In this document: in pieces, positions 45,410 to 57,165 of the stretch
Position numbering within the stretch: the first letter of the stretch is position 1
How the letters are laid out: each line of letters opens with the position of its first letter
Source: Marasmius tenuissimus
Lineage: Eukaryota > Basidiomycota > Agaricomycetes > Agaricales > Marasmiaceae
Assembly (NCBI GenBank): GCA_029532415.1
Contig: JAQOTA010000052.1
Span: forward strand, 620,001-684,000
Direction of reading: 5' to 3'
DNA: 64,000 nucleotides
Notes under the pieces: generated by a model
What the model was told of the DNA's origin: nothing
Seen by the model: only the letters and a program-made list of their open reading frames with translations
Databases searched by the model: none
Made by a program: the position numbers and the translations under genes

Positions 45410-45801
45410 GATCGTTGAGAAAGAATGAAATGTGCGAAAGCAGTTGAGTAGCTGAAAGCGATGATCCTGCAACCTGGCAAGGAACTATGCACTAGGCAAT
45501 GAACTAGAGAATACATAGCTAGTCAGACACCGGAGGAAACGCGGAGAGTACCATAACTTGCCTAATGGAAAGGGATGGGAGAGAAGATGGAGGAAAGAAC
45601 GAAAGAGGGCCTTGGATTATATCAGCGTCGAGTTTAGTTGATGGTTGCTGTCTGTCGCGTTGCGCTGCCCTGTCGCCGAGTTTGCCGCTGTATTGAAAAA
45701 AGTTCCTGTGCACCCCCATCTGATTCTGCCATTTGGAATCGTTCCCTTCCCTTGGGCCTTACACCGGTCAACCCGCGTGGAAATTTACAGTCTTCACAAC
45801 C
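45410..45801. other. Divergent intergenic region, repeat precursor / ESF1
   Basis: 392 bases between two divergent start codons, so both promoters lie here. I see no clear repeated or palindromic site; short frames are not supported. Confidence 0.45.
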
Positions 45802-48122
45802 ATGTCGGACCCTCGATTTTCAAGACTCAAGACCGATCCTCGTTTCCGTCGTCCAAAAAAGCACCAGGCAAAGGTTGTCGTCGATGAACGCTTCAAATCC
45901 GTCTTCGACTCTCAGAAATCCAAAGGGAAGAAGAAAGCTGCGTCGGGTGAGTCCCACGTCATGATACATACGAGGAACCTGTACACAAAAGTATTGATCT
46001 AAATTTTTACAATAGCGCGCGTAGACAAATATGGCCGTGCACTGGCGGAAAATCACGAAGAGGACAACTTGAAACGTTTCTATCGCCTTGAAAACGACAA
46101 GAATGAGGAAGAGGACATCCCGAGTGTTCCTGACTATGCCCGTGGAGGAGTACTCATGGAATCCTCCGATGAAGAGGAAAACGAGGTGGACGAAAAGGGA
46201 GATAGTGATGAAGAAGGTTTTGTCACTGTCGGTCAAGATGCATCTCGTCCGATTCACGTTGGGGAAGTCAGCGATGAAGAAGCTGAGATAGATTTGGACG
46301 ACAATGACGATTTCGCCGACCTCGATGCCCAAGCAGCTGCCTACTCCAAGACGCACCCCCAACCAGAAGCTTCTGTCGACTCTGCCGAACGGACTAATCG
46401 TCTAGCGATTGTCAATCTCGATTGGGAACACGTTCGAGCTGCTCATCTATTCAAGATATGCTCCTCATTGGTATCACCCACTGCTCCGGCTGTGGCGCCC
46501 TCGAGATCAAAACCTGGCGTCGGCAAAAAGCCTACCAAGGGGACCACAGTCGCTCGTGGTCGAGTTCTCAATGTCAAGGTCTATCCTAGTGAGTTTGGCA
46601 AGAAACGAATGGCTAGGGAAGAGAAGGAAGGTCCACCTCCAGAGCTTTTCCGGAGGAAAGGACACGCGGATGACGAGGAAGTGAACGAACGGAACATTTA
46701 CGAGGTTGGGGGTGGGGACGATTTCGACGAAGACGCGTTGAGGAAGTACCAATTGGAACGACTAAGGCAAGTACTGGGTTCTATCTTATTAGCAACTAGC
46801 CTGACGATCGCACTTTATAGATACTACTACGCTATCGTGACTTGTGATACGGTCGATGCAGCTTCGCACATATACAACGAGCTCGAGGGAACAGAACTCG
46901 AACGTTCTGCGAATATGTTTGACCTCAGCTTTGTGCCGAACGGTATGAGCTTCGACGACGAGCCAAGGTTTGGATTTCTGTTTGTTTTGGAAAAACGATC
47001 GTGAGGACTTACACTTGAACAGAGACGAAGCCACGGAAGATATCGAAACAGGATACAAGGCCGTCGAGTTTGTCACAGACGTAGGGACTCTCTCAAACTA
47101 TTGGCACTCATAGCGAATGCTAACGCGCTCCGTATCCAGGCCCTACGGCACTCTAAAGTCAAATTAACCTGGGACGAAGATGATCCAGAGCGTAACAAAG
47201 TCACTCGCCGCAACATAACCAAGAAAGAGATTGACGATGCCGACTTCCAAGCATACATTGCATCCGCCTCCTCTGAATCGGAAGACGAAGATGCAGACAC
47301 GGGGAACCGAAAGGGCCTTGCGCGTGACAAGCTTCGTTCGTTACTTCTAGGTGGTAATGACGAGCTTCCCGAAGGCTGGGATAAAGGAAACGAGCGCGCC
47401 GACGATATCGACATGGAGGTTACCTTTACTCCTGGTCTTGGGGACGTGAAGGATGAGGAGGAGACGACCCTCGAGAAGTACCAGCGAAAGATGAGGGAGA
47501 AGCGGAAAAAGAGGAAAGAAGGTGCGAAGGAGAAGGCTGAAACACAGCCAGAGGATGACTTCTTCGATGCTGCGAGCGACGGTGATCAGGTCAAGCGTCC
47601 CACGAGAACTAAAGGAAAGTCAAGCCCGGAGCCCAGTGACGTGGAGGATCTATCGGCCGTTGTGCCGCCTGGAAACGACGCTACGGAGCCCCAGCATTTC
47701 AACCTCAAGTCGATCATGAAGGCCGAGCGCAAGATAAAAAACAAGAAGAGGAGAAAAGGCAAAAAAACGACTGAGGAAGACAATGAGATGCAGGAAGACT
47801 TCGCGATCGATGTCAAGGATGACCGATTCAAGGCGATACACGACGATCATAACTTCGCTATTGATCCCAGTCATCCACAGTGAGTTCTTTTGTGTTTATC
47901 ATTTGCGAACGGTGCTTACACCCAGACAGGTTCAAGAAGACCAAAGCTATGGAGTCGCTACTCAACGAACGTTCTCACCGTAAAACGTCGAATGACAAGC
48001 CAAAAGCGACGAGTTCACAAAGTGACAGTCAATCGGACCTCAAAAATCTCGCCGAACGTGTCAAAAGGAAGGGCGGTGCCGCACTCCAGTCGGGAAAAGG
48101 AAAGCGTCAACGCCTGCAATGA
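45802..48122 (+). CDS. ESF1: Pre-rRNA-processing protein ESF1
   Basis: Nucleolar factor for 18S rRNA maturation. ATG at 45802: MSDPRFSRLKTDPRFRRPKK with QAKVVVDERFKSVF, VDKYGRALAENHEEDNLKRF and YRLENDKNEEE. An acidic stretch is followed by TNRLAIVNLDWEHVRAAHLF, VLNVKVYPSEFGKKRMAREE, YQLERLRYYYAIVTCDTVDA, ASHIYNELEGTELERSANMF, ALRHSKVKLTWDEDDPERNK, ASASSESEDED and the NUC153 motif DDRFKAIHDDHNFAIDPSHP with QFKKTKAMESLL. Lys-rich C-terminus. Five or so introns. The order is complete for ESF1. Confidence 0.93.
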
Positions 48123-48258
48123 GTGCCTTTCGATGGTAGCATCCGACCACGGCCTATTAAAATACATCATGAGTGTACACGGGATCCCTAGTGATCTTCA
48201 TCCGAACGTGCCAATACCACCTTTTGTTTGGGACCGGCAGCGTATGGCTTGACTTGAA

Positions 48259-49149
48259 CTATGAGATCTTAGCGTTGGAGAAATCAAGTTCTGGATGGGC
48301 TGCTTGGAACTTTTTGACGGCCTTTGAATACGCAGGATTAGAAGGTTTGCAGAATCGACAACACCAAGTAACTTACCTCCATTTTTTGAAGTTCGTCAGA
48401 TGTAGGCTTTCCCATTTGCTAAACGTACTTGTGTGTCAATATTCCTCAGGAAACATACGACGGGATGTACCTTTTGCTGGTTATCGAACTAGAAATCCAA
48501 TGAGTGGAATGCTATAGCTTACATCCAAACCGGGGACATACCATCATCTTCTCCACCATTCCTCTGAGCTTCAGGTCAGAAAAAGTTGCGAGTCGAATAC
48601 AATGCGTGAGTCCGACCTTGTTTCGCCATCCAGGTCACTGAGCTTGCTATTGGCAGGCTCAATCTTGGTGGTATCGATCTTCGGGTGGTGGGTGAGCACA
48701 TTCTCCCACCACTGCTGGTCGTTCATCTTCTCGAGATGTATAAGGACCTCGTTGTCCTCTGAAACATATATTGGCTTCTCCCGAAGATTATATCTGATAT
48801 GGTGTACGCACGAATAGTCCAGGTGCTATCATCCACTTTAATTTCCTTGCATAACTCGCCATCAAGAATCTTCTCTTGACCTTTGAGACCCACTGAGAGT
48901 TTCTTTTTCTGTATGACAACGTTCAAGTCCCTTCCTCTCGTTCCCTTTGGGACTGGAACCGTGATATCAACTTCTCCTAAGATCTGAGTCCATTGATATG
49001 GCAAAGCTGAGCTATTCATTTAGAATTCGATCGCGTCGATTGAGTGAATCGAACGCACCAGCTTGTTCGGTGGCCTCTTTGGCGCGATCTTCTGCATCCT
49101 TCGCCTTCCTCTCTTCAGCTGGGAGATTTTCGTACTCTTCTGGTGTCAT
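48259..49149 (-). CDS. NUDC: NudC-type CS-domain protein
   Basis: Co-chaperone of the nuclear-distribution (dynein/LIS1) pathway and Hsp90. ATG at 49149 ([20 protein letters not shown]), a charged helix, then the CS domain: [40 protein letters not shown] and [20 protein letters not shown]. The NudC tail follows: [46 protein letters not shown], and a C-terminus ending [18 protein letters not shown]. Several short exons. Convergent with ESF1 (136 bp between stops), divergent from the FHA gene (136 bp between starts). Confidence 0.9.
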
Positions 49150-49285
49150 GGTTGGGACGTTTGAGGGGAGAGTGAGAGTGAGAGTTCACAATCACAAGTC
49201 CGATAAAAAACATGACTACCTAGTACATTACATAAACCTTAGTTTCCAACCAGTGCCACCACGAGCGAGTCAGAGCTCCGCTGCG

Positions 49286-49723
49286 ATGCCAGCACCGACC
49301 GGAATCCCTGCTCTCTACCTCTATCCCCTCAATGGCTCATTTGCTACGAAACATATAGCTCTTCTGCGGAATGAGCGGCCCGTCAACCTTGGAAGACAAA
49401 TAAATGAGCGATCGACACCCGAAGAAGGAAATGGAATCTTTGATTCCAAGGTACTCAGCCGGCAGCATGCGTCGGTCTGGGAGGAAGGAGGGAAAATATT
49501 CATTAAGGACTCGAAGAGCTCGAACGGCACGTTCGTCAACGGTGAACGATTGAGCCCGGAAGGGATCGAGTCTGACCCGTACGAACTCAAATCCGACGAC
49601 ATTGTCGAGCTCGGCATAGACATCCTTGGAGAGGACAAGAATACGATTATACACTCCAAGGTCGCTGCGCGTGTGCTCTGTGTCCTCAACGAACAGGATG
49701 CTCGGATGGCCGCTCGTACATAG
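49286..49723 (+). CDS. Short FHA-domain protein
   Basis: Single frame of 145 residues from the ATG at 49286 (MPAPTGIPALYLYPLNGSFA). FHA motif blocks: VNLGRQ, SRQHASVWEEGGKIFIKDSK (phosphothreonine-binding R/S/H) and SSNGTFVNGERLSPEG, then DIVELGIDILGED. It resembles the FHA domain of the Far9/SLMAP proteins of the STRIPAK complex, but those carry a coiled coil and a C-terminal membrane anchor, and here a TAG stop follows AARVLCVLNEQDARMAART. Either the gene is an FHA-only variant or a downstream exon was not found. The open frame continues upstream of 49286 into the NudC promoter and is not coding there. Confidence 0.7.
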   Translation: MPAPTGIPALYLYPLNGSFATKHIALLRNERPVNLGRQINERSTPEEGNGIFDSKVLSRQHASVWEEGGKIFIKDSKSSNGTFVNGERLSPEGIESDPYELKSDDIVELGIDILGEDKNTIIHSKVAARVLCVLNEQDARMAART

Positions 49724-49955
49724 TCAGATGCAGCAGCGGATTCATCGTTGAAACAAGCCGACGATGAAACGCGCGTACGAGGCACAGCCCGGACACAACT
49801 TGTATGAGCAGTGATTCGTTGGCTAGAGGGAGGTTTCCTAATAAGATCTAAGATCTATTATCTCGTATCAACCGTCATTACCTTTACCGATTTTTCTTTC
49901 TCTGTACAACGACCTATCTACTTATGTATTTTCGTGCTTTCGAGAAAGGTAATGT

Positions 49956-51994
49956 TTATTTCCGATCTTCTGTACTATTAGGTTCTTCTATGATAACATA
50001 TCGTCCATCCTGTAGCTGTACATCGATTGAAACGCCTTTCGCAGGCATTCCTGCCCTCCAAGTAGGTGCCAGTCCCAGCCAGGCAGCCACCTTTGTCAGG
50101 AACTTACGCTTCTTGCGTTCGAGCGGCTCCGGAGGATCCTCCAACAGTCCCTCCCATCGGTAAGCTGGTCTGGGAAGAATGGAAGCGTCGTCATGGTCCG
50201 TTCCTCCGCCTGTTCCTATAATGGACGACCGCTGCCCTTGCATCTCCACGTCTACATGATCCATGTCGAGTTCTGAAGTACCGTTTCCAACGTGGAATAG
50301 AATTTGCTTGAATGACGGTTAGTAGGTGCGCATAATCGAAAGGAATCTTGTTCATACCTTGCTCGAACCCCGGAAAGCGGTATCGTTCAGACGAAGATAC
50401 AATTTGTTCAGGAAGCCGGTATGGAAAAAGTCGCCCCATCTCGGCTGTTTGGCAAGAAGATTTCGCTGCGTCAAGAAAGCCTCCAAAGCTGGGCGAGGAA
50501 GTGGCGTATAGGCAATGGACGAAGGATAGTGAGGGTTGAAGTCCGTAGCATGAAGTCGTAGGCCAGCTATAGTATCAGCGTTTCTGCGCCACAGGTCATC
50601 CTAGCGAACATTCAAGCCGGGGGAACTCGACAACAGGAAAAATCATTTCTTACCCAAAAGATGTACCACCATGTCGCCGCCTCTGACTGTGACACGGCCA
50701 AGAAACGCGTGTAGGCTGCATCGAACACTGCTTCACTCCCCACCATCAGTTGGCGAACTCGCAAGTCCCGTTCATACTCGATGGAGCTTCCACTCATAAG
50801 GCTCGGGTCCCGAGGGAGGTCGTAGACGTGTGACAAAAATTTGTAGCTCAGAACTTCTGCCTTTTGAAGACATTCCTTGCGGTGGTGATGACGGTATTCC
50901 GATAGAACGTTTTCAATGTGTCGCAATCGAGGGGCGACGAGACGGTGGTTGATCGCCAGAAACCTAGCAAGCGGTTCCGTGAGGTCAAAGTCATCGCTCA
51001 AACCAATGACTTCGCCATCTAGCTTTAGCTTCTTTCCATAGGTGAGTTGCACCGAAAACCCGCTACCAAAGTCGAGGTCTTTCCAGTTCAGATACCCGTT
51101 CCGTTTGATCTGAACTATAGCTGTTTCATATCGGACCGAGGTTCGTGCACTATATCGTCTCCTCAAGCCACAGCAGAAAGCTTGTGTCCCGATTGGCTTG
51201 AAGAGTGTAAGATTGGATAAAGCTAGAAGCTAAAAAGTCGTGCTTACCTCAACATGTTCGTATGGCCAAAAGACCCTTTGCCCGTCTAAAGCTCGTAAGG
51301 ATAACCGAACCTCGCGTCTCCGTTGGATTTCCCGTGAAGCATTTTGCTTGACGTATAGGTCCAATTCTGCCACCTCACGTAGGACAGCGTATCGTCCGTC
51401 ATCATACCGAATGACCTGCATAGAGTCAGCTAACAGTTGGGCGTTGTACACGGCGGCCCTACCAGTGTTGGGGGGAACGGAATCATCCATGCGTTTCCGA
51501 AAAAGTGAGTACAGTGAGGTATCGAGACCTCCCGAGGGTCCTTCCAGTAGGAGTCCGGCCCCGTGAAGTGCTTCTGGATTTCTTCCTCGAGTTGCCTAGT
51601 CCTCTCAAAGTCGGGCCCATACATGAGAGCAGCAGCCTTGCGATACTCCAGAGATCCAACCTCTTTCAGAATCTGACGTTTGTGGTGTGAGTGACCGAAA
51701 ACTCAAGCTTGAAAGTTGCACATTTACCTTAAGATTCTCAACATGCCTCTCCGCGGGCGTGCCGAGAAAATCTAAGAGGTAAGGTGGGAATTCTGAGTCA
51801 CGACTTTGTGCGAATAGCATCTTCTGTTTCGACGGGATTTTGCATTCAGGACTGGTAAGAAGAATCGTGGATATCGACTCCTGCCAGATTCTCCGCTTCA
51901 CATGGGGCGACGGATAGGATAGAGCCAATCTGGAGGAAGATTTCAGGACAATAACAGGGAGACAGACTTGGGACGTACCTGGGAGAAAAGACAT
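49956..51994 (-). CDS. Unknown conserved-looking protein
   Basis: About seven exons from ATG 51994 (MSFLPGTSQV) to the stop at 49956. Blocks: HVKRRIWQESISTILLTSPE, FPPYLLDFLGTPAERHVENL, RKAAALMYGPDFERTRQLEE, HCTHFFGNAWMIPFPPTLVI, RYDDGRYAVLREVAELDLYV, RRREVRLSLRALDGQRVFWP, SEAATWWYIFWDDLWRRN and PHYPSSIAYTPLPRPALEAF. The C-terminus is GVSIDVQLQDGRYVIIEEPN. Internal exons are long, in phase and have good splice sites. No transmembrane segment or catalytic motif recognised. It starts only 49 bp beyond the stop of the membrane-protein gene, in the same orientation, so a functional link is possible but not shown. Confidence 0.65.
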
Positions 51995-52043
51995 CGATGC
52001 CTACGCCACTTCGTAGTTAGTGTCTTTTTCGTCACGATGAAGT

Positions 52044-54389
52044 TCAAGTAGGCGTACTGAAATCTATTCTCCTTGTGAGTCCTGTGGAAAACAGAGGATT
52101 AGCCCGCATCTGTATAGCAGAGGACATAGTCTCACTTTTGACAGCCCGCTTTGTTATCGAAAGATTGATAATGGTGAAATCTGCAGCGCTGGTCAGCCTT
52201 TCCATAAATTACGGAGAAAAAGAACCCACAAAAACTAAATCCGTAGGTCAGAATATATATTCTGGAAAACGAGTGAGATAAACTTCTTTGGCAGTTAAGG
52301 ACATAAACCCTCACCCATAAAGTACATAATAATTTAGAATATCCTTTCCGGGTATATCAAGAGCAACAAGTAGAGCAAGGAGAGAAGTCAGAACGTAGTT
52401 CAGCCTTGACACCCATTCGCTAGCATTGTTCACGGGATCAAGAAAGGGTCCGAAGACACACTGGGCAACAAAGAATCCGACTGTGGTGACCAGAAGAAGT
52501 ATTTGACGAACGATGGGAATGAATGAACGAGGAGCTGAACGGAAAAGACAATTGTTTGGATCTATGACCGCTACGATGAATAGAGTGCTGAATTTGGCGA
52601 AGAGGTATATGGGCTGATAGGTTCCCCAATCACGCCGGAAACCTTGACACAAATAATTGTCAGACACGGTTTGCCAAGTACTCAATAATAACACTTACCA
52701 GCATAGAGAAAGGCAAAAGGATTATTGTCGCGGGCGAGCAGACGATGATACTCTGAATCCATGTCGATCTGGCTTCTTGGTCTTCCGAGTTGGGTGAAGC
52801 GATCAACTTTAGGGACTGACTTCCGTATAACACTGCGTAGTGAGAGTGGATAGCAAATGGTTAACTATCGTTACGGGGCGTTCAGCGAAATGGGGGCGTG
52901 CAATGGACACAATACGATACCCACAGCGATGATGATAATGGCTGATATGATGATGACGACGGGCGCCCAGTTGACTTCATTCCTCTTCATTGTCGTTGTC
53001 CAGCAAAAGTCCAATGGGTCACGGTATTCGCTGGATGGTCCGAGCGGGGCGAGTGTTGGTGGGAAAGATGTCGCATTTGTGTATGGGTTTGGAATGGGCC
53101 AAAGGTCGTCAGACCACACCAGAACGTGTATTGCCATAGTGCTGATCGGGAGGTAGATCAAAGTAAGGAGAAAAGTGATGACGAGGAGCTTCCACTCTTT
53201 CCCCTCTTTGTCGTTCTGCCGAAGTCCTTCAATCCTTGCATACCGGTCGCATTTCATCGCTGATTTCCAAAATCGATAAAGGAGGCCGGATGCCAGGATC
53301 ATGAATATGACGAGAAATATCAGTGATTTGCTCAAGTCTGAGGCAAAGTTCAACGCCAAAACGTTCGGGCTATGAACCAGAATGTCAGAACTGAGCACTT
53401 TGATTGCCAATAAAACCCACATTGTCCCCAAGAATAACTTCCTCCAATGGTTACCCAAACTTTCCCCCTTGACTGGCACTACGGAGACACTATATGAGGA
53501 CGTGCAGTGTTAGGGGCGGGAAAACTTCAGTACCAATGGTGCTTAGCAGCAGTGCGAAGACTTGAACGGTGTTGGCAAGGCCCTGAAGGCTATAGAAAGT
53601 GGCAAGCATGCTAGATCCCTGGATTTTCCGTCTGAGTACTTCAGCAGCATAGAGGGAGGTATAACGTACGGTTACTCCCAACACTAGATTCACGGCGGAG
53701 CCCAGGAGGGTTTGCCTATTTCGCCAAAACGGGGCTACTCGAGAGTTTGCCTCAAGTTCTTCTATTGTGAAGCCCGAGGCTGTGAGTCGATCCATTGGAG
53801 GGAACATCCCTGCCGGTGTGGATGACTTGATGCCATTAAAGGACGGTTTGGGTAAGGACGAGAGGTAGGAATCAAGTTTGGGTAGATATAAGGGAGATGC
53901 TTTCCGAGAGAATAATTCAATAGCTGAGATTGGTTTATGAGGTCCAAACTGTGGCCGTCCAGGTATGAGTGTCGCTGAGGAGGATAACGAATGGTGCGAT
54001 GTCGAGGAAGGGGGGTATGTATGGGTTCGTTCAATCAAATGTCGAGTTTCGTCGTCATCATAAGGCTCTTGGTAATTCTCGGACGACCACTCATCGTCCT
54101 TTACAGCTGGAGGTATCATTCCATCATCGATCCTGGTCGGTGGTCGAGGGGTATTCACGTCCGTAATGTCGACCGTGGTGTTGGTAATAACAACGGGTAT
54201 CGTATTCGTGAAGGCCGTAGCAGATACAGATGGATCATCGTTGGTTTCTTGAGGCAGTCCGGTATATGAGGTCTTTCTATTCCGTAGAATTCGAGGTCCG
54301 GGGTTAATGAAGCGAGCAGGAGTACTCGCTGGAATTTGCTGAGGGGTAGACTTGGACTCGAAGCGGTCAACGAGATCCTTCACGGGCAT
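52044..54389 (-). CDS. Large unknown multi-pass membrane protein
   Basis: ATG at 54389 (MPVKDLVDRFESKSTPQQIP). A 250-residue Ser/Pro/Thr-rich hydrophilic N-terminus is followed by FWRNRQTLLGSAVNLVLGVT and about eight to nine hydrophobic helices: TFYSLQGLANTVQVFALLLS, LFLGTMWVLLAIKVL, SLIFLVIFMILASGLLYRFW, LLVITFLLTLIYLPISTMAI, WAPVVIIISAIIIIAVGIVL, IYLFAKFSTLFIVAVI, QILLLVTTVGFFVAQCVFGP, LNYVLTSLLALLVALDI and YILTYGFSFYFTIINL. A charged loop (KCDRYARIEGLRQND) and an ectodomain-like loop with NATSF lie between. It ends KRAVKRLTRRIDFSTPT. No transporter or receptor family recognised. The 3' exons needed a 52-nt intron near 52190. Confidence 0.7.
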
Positions 54390-54727
54390 CCTATCTCCGC
54401 ATTTCCTGTTTGTACTCGACTAGCGTGTCCGACGGTGCAGCTTGAGCCTACAATGGCCAAGGTATAGGAAGAAAGAAAGTAGGAGCAATTTCACAGCAAC
54501 CCTGCCCAGGCCAATGACGTCCTACCTGGGCCGTGGCTGTGCAAGCGCTTGCACCACCAAAATAAGCGCGCGTTCACTGGCTTCTTTTCCTGCGTCGCCA
54601 GATTGAGGCTGAGTCACATCGATACGCAGCGAAATTGAGAGTAAAGAGCGTATGTATACTGAGCAATAACAATGAGCGAATACATCTGTAATATATTAAA
54701 GTACCGCAATCCTCGTCCGTTCATCTT
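54390..54727. other. Intergenic with CRE-like site and a 16-bp palindrome
   Basis: 338 bases between the GT31 gene and the membrane-protein gene. It holds TGACGTC at 54515-54521 next to a CCAAT, and a perfect 16-bp palindrome GTGCAAGCGCTTGCAC at 54539-54554, 150 bp upstream of the membrane-protein start. No gene is supported. Confidence 0.5.
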
Positions 54728-56886
54728 CTACACAACATCCGTGCCTAATACGGGCTCAGGTGTAGCTTCCGCGTCGCTCGAGGTCTCATTACGTTCCACT
54801 GGGAGGTGACCTCTTTGCAGGACGTCACTTCCTTCTAGCATCGCAAGTGCCGTCTCCAAAAACCACATATTTTGCTTGATAAAATGGACTGCTACGGTTC
54901 CCCCCACACGGTGTCCCTCGTACCTTGTCCGCCTGTCTTCTCGGTTATCCCAAGCATGTTTGGAACTCGTGGTACTGTCTAAAATGAGGAACAATCTAAG
55001 CAAACAACTTGCAGGAGATACGAGATATTAATACCTTCGCGAAGTTTTGACATCTCACTCCCTTCTACCAGCGCCTCTATACTGCGGTGGACATCGAGAT
55101 TGGTAATAGGCGGGGAGTACCTGACGTGGAAGGTAGATACACTGGAATGTGCCCAAGACGCTGGCGTTGGTCCCAATTCACTTCCGAGGGACTGAGTAAC
55201 CCGCTGTTCCTCGGTATATTTATCGAGGGAAGAGGCTATTCTCTTCCTGACTCGACCTGCTTCTGAAGGGAATAGATACCCATGTGCATATCTAAACGCG
55301 AATGTGTGAGAGTGAATGGTGAAACGAGTAAAAGCGGGTACATACACTGTCCCAGCTCTCGGATGGTCGTATATCCAGCAACGCTCACTAATCCACCGGA
55401 CAAGGTTGGCCTTTGGATGTATCTTCATCCACTTTGCAGTTTGTTTATCCTCCTTGCCCTTGGTAAGATGCCGAACAGCTGGATCATTCGCAACGTAATC
55501 GACAAGACTCCAGCTCAATGTGTAAAGCTCTCCCGCCATGAAACGATGGAGCTTGTTCGTAACAAGATATCCCCAGTATATTAAAGGGTCTTGGAACGGG
55601 GATGAGGATGGGAAATGTGGAATGGCGTTCGGATCGGATGGTTTAGCGTGTAGTTCGAGTCTCAAGCGCGCCTCGAGTTCTGCTAGCATTACGAACGCAT
55701 CGTCATCTACTTTGACGACGAAATCAGGTCTACCCCAGTCTTTCGGAGAGGCACTGTTTCGATCACGCTGGGCCTGTATCGGGTCGTGAGGTGCAAGGCG
55801 CGGTGGCCGCGAGCGTTCATGAGAGTATGAGTATCTCGGTGGAGAGGTGGGGCTCGCCACGTAGATAGGTGGAACCCACGCGTCTTCGGCGGCCCAAGAG
55901 AAGAATGTATGAGTCTTGCCGTTGTTCATGTTCTCTTGCATTGGTAGAACTATGATGTCGTTGTATTCTAGATAGGAAACATTGAGTCAGTAATTGAATG
56001 GAATAGGAATGTGAGACAGCTCACCTTCGTTCTCCAGCGCGATTCTCCGCTCAAAATCCTTTCGTGGTTGGCCCATGATGAATCGGACAATCGTACGCGA
56101 CGTGCCCGTACCTTCGTCACCGGGTCCCGCGCCGTCCCTGCTTCGCGGGTGTGATGCCCAGGTTGACCGAACCAATGCCCGACGTTCGTACGCCGAGTCT
56201 GTCGAAAACACACCAATGAAGACTCCAGCAGGGGGAAGCTCGTCGAGCTCTTCATGAGGGAAAGGGGCCGTTCGCGTGCCGAGGGTATAATTACGATACG
56301 GGTCGTTGTAGAGATTAGGGTCTTGAACGTCCGGAGGTGAGTTCAAGTAGGGCGTCGAGCAATAGCCTTGCCACGGTAATGGTTCTTTGTCGGGATTGAG
56401 GATGTACATGAGGAATATGGTGAGGAGGACAGCGAACAGAGCAAACATGACGATGCTAAGAATCTATCCTGAGGCATAAGCTTATAGTTTCAGCTGAGTC
56501 GAAGACAAGATACTGACGATTGTGGTAGGTCTTCTGGGGAATAGAGGATGGCGCACAAGTCTTCTCAGCCATTTCCTGGTTATTCTCCAGACTCTCGTTT
56601 CCGTCAGTCGCTGGCACCGTCGCGAAGGCTGCCACCATCGTCTGCGCTCTTCCCTCCACCAAGGCTCATTTCTCATGAGAAGACCATGAGATTCACTATC
56701 TCCTTCGGACATCGAAGAATGCGACGAGTGATGCCGCCGTGAGGGTGAAGAAGAGCGGGAGGAAATGGGGGTGGTCGAAGGTCTGGTTGCATCGCCTAGT
56801 CGAAATTGCTGAATTGTGTCGGTAGAGTCGGCGCTATCTGAGCTATCATATCCGTCAGAGGATTGGCGGTTAGAGAAAGGGTTCAT
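54728..56886 (-). CDS. Beta-1,3-galactosyltransferase-like glycosyltransferase (GT31), type II membrane protein
   Basis: ATG at 56886 (MNPFSNRQSSDGYDSSDSAD). Ser-rich and Arg-rich cytosolic tail, a signal anchor MFALFAVLLTIFLMYIL at about residue 120, then PAGVFIGVFSTDSAYERRAL with VRSTWASHP (the GT31 RRxxIRxTW block), RFIMGQ, EYNDIIVLPMQENMNNGKTH and FFSWAAEDAW. The DXD-type motif follows (DFVVKVDDDAFVMLAELEAR), then YWGYLVTNKLHRFMAGELYT and LSWSLVDYVA. Golgi location and sugar-transfer activity follow from the family; donor and acceptor are not known. An insertion of about 50 residues rich in Arg/Pro precedes the DXD motif, a fungal feature. Several introns. Confidence 0.82.
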
Positions 56887-57165
56887 CGGGAGACCAAAGA
56901 AAGATTCGTGAGAGGATAGCTAGACATACAATGTGTAGCACTGTCACGATAAAGAGGAGCAAAAAATGTTCATCAGGGCGGCTTTCCTGCGGGCAAATCT
57001 CGCCTACGTAAATATCACACGCTACAGCTTCCTCCCATTAGCGCCTGTAAAGTTACTGCGGAAGTTCCGGCGGATATCGTTGGTGCTGCACTTGTACTAT
57101 ACTGTTACATTACTTGAACACTGCCATTTCTCTTGGTCCTTCGCTTTCGAATGCTCTCCGTTGGT

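Noticed and set aside
48998..49285. N-terminal extension of the FHA frame
   Set aside because: This stretch overlaps the first exon and promoter of NudC on the other strand and has no conserved FHA-protein sequence; the ATG at 49286 directly precedes the domain.
49956..54389. Reading the membrane protein and the downstream unknown gene as one gene
   Set aside because: With the introns that keep the membrane part in frame, a stop occurs at 52044-52046, and the next frame has its own ATG at 51994.
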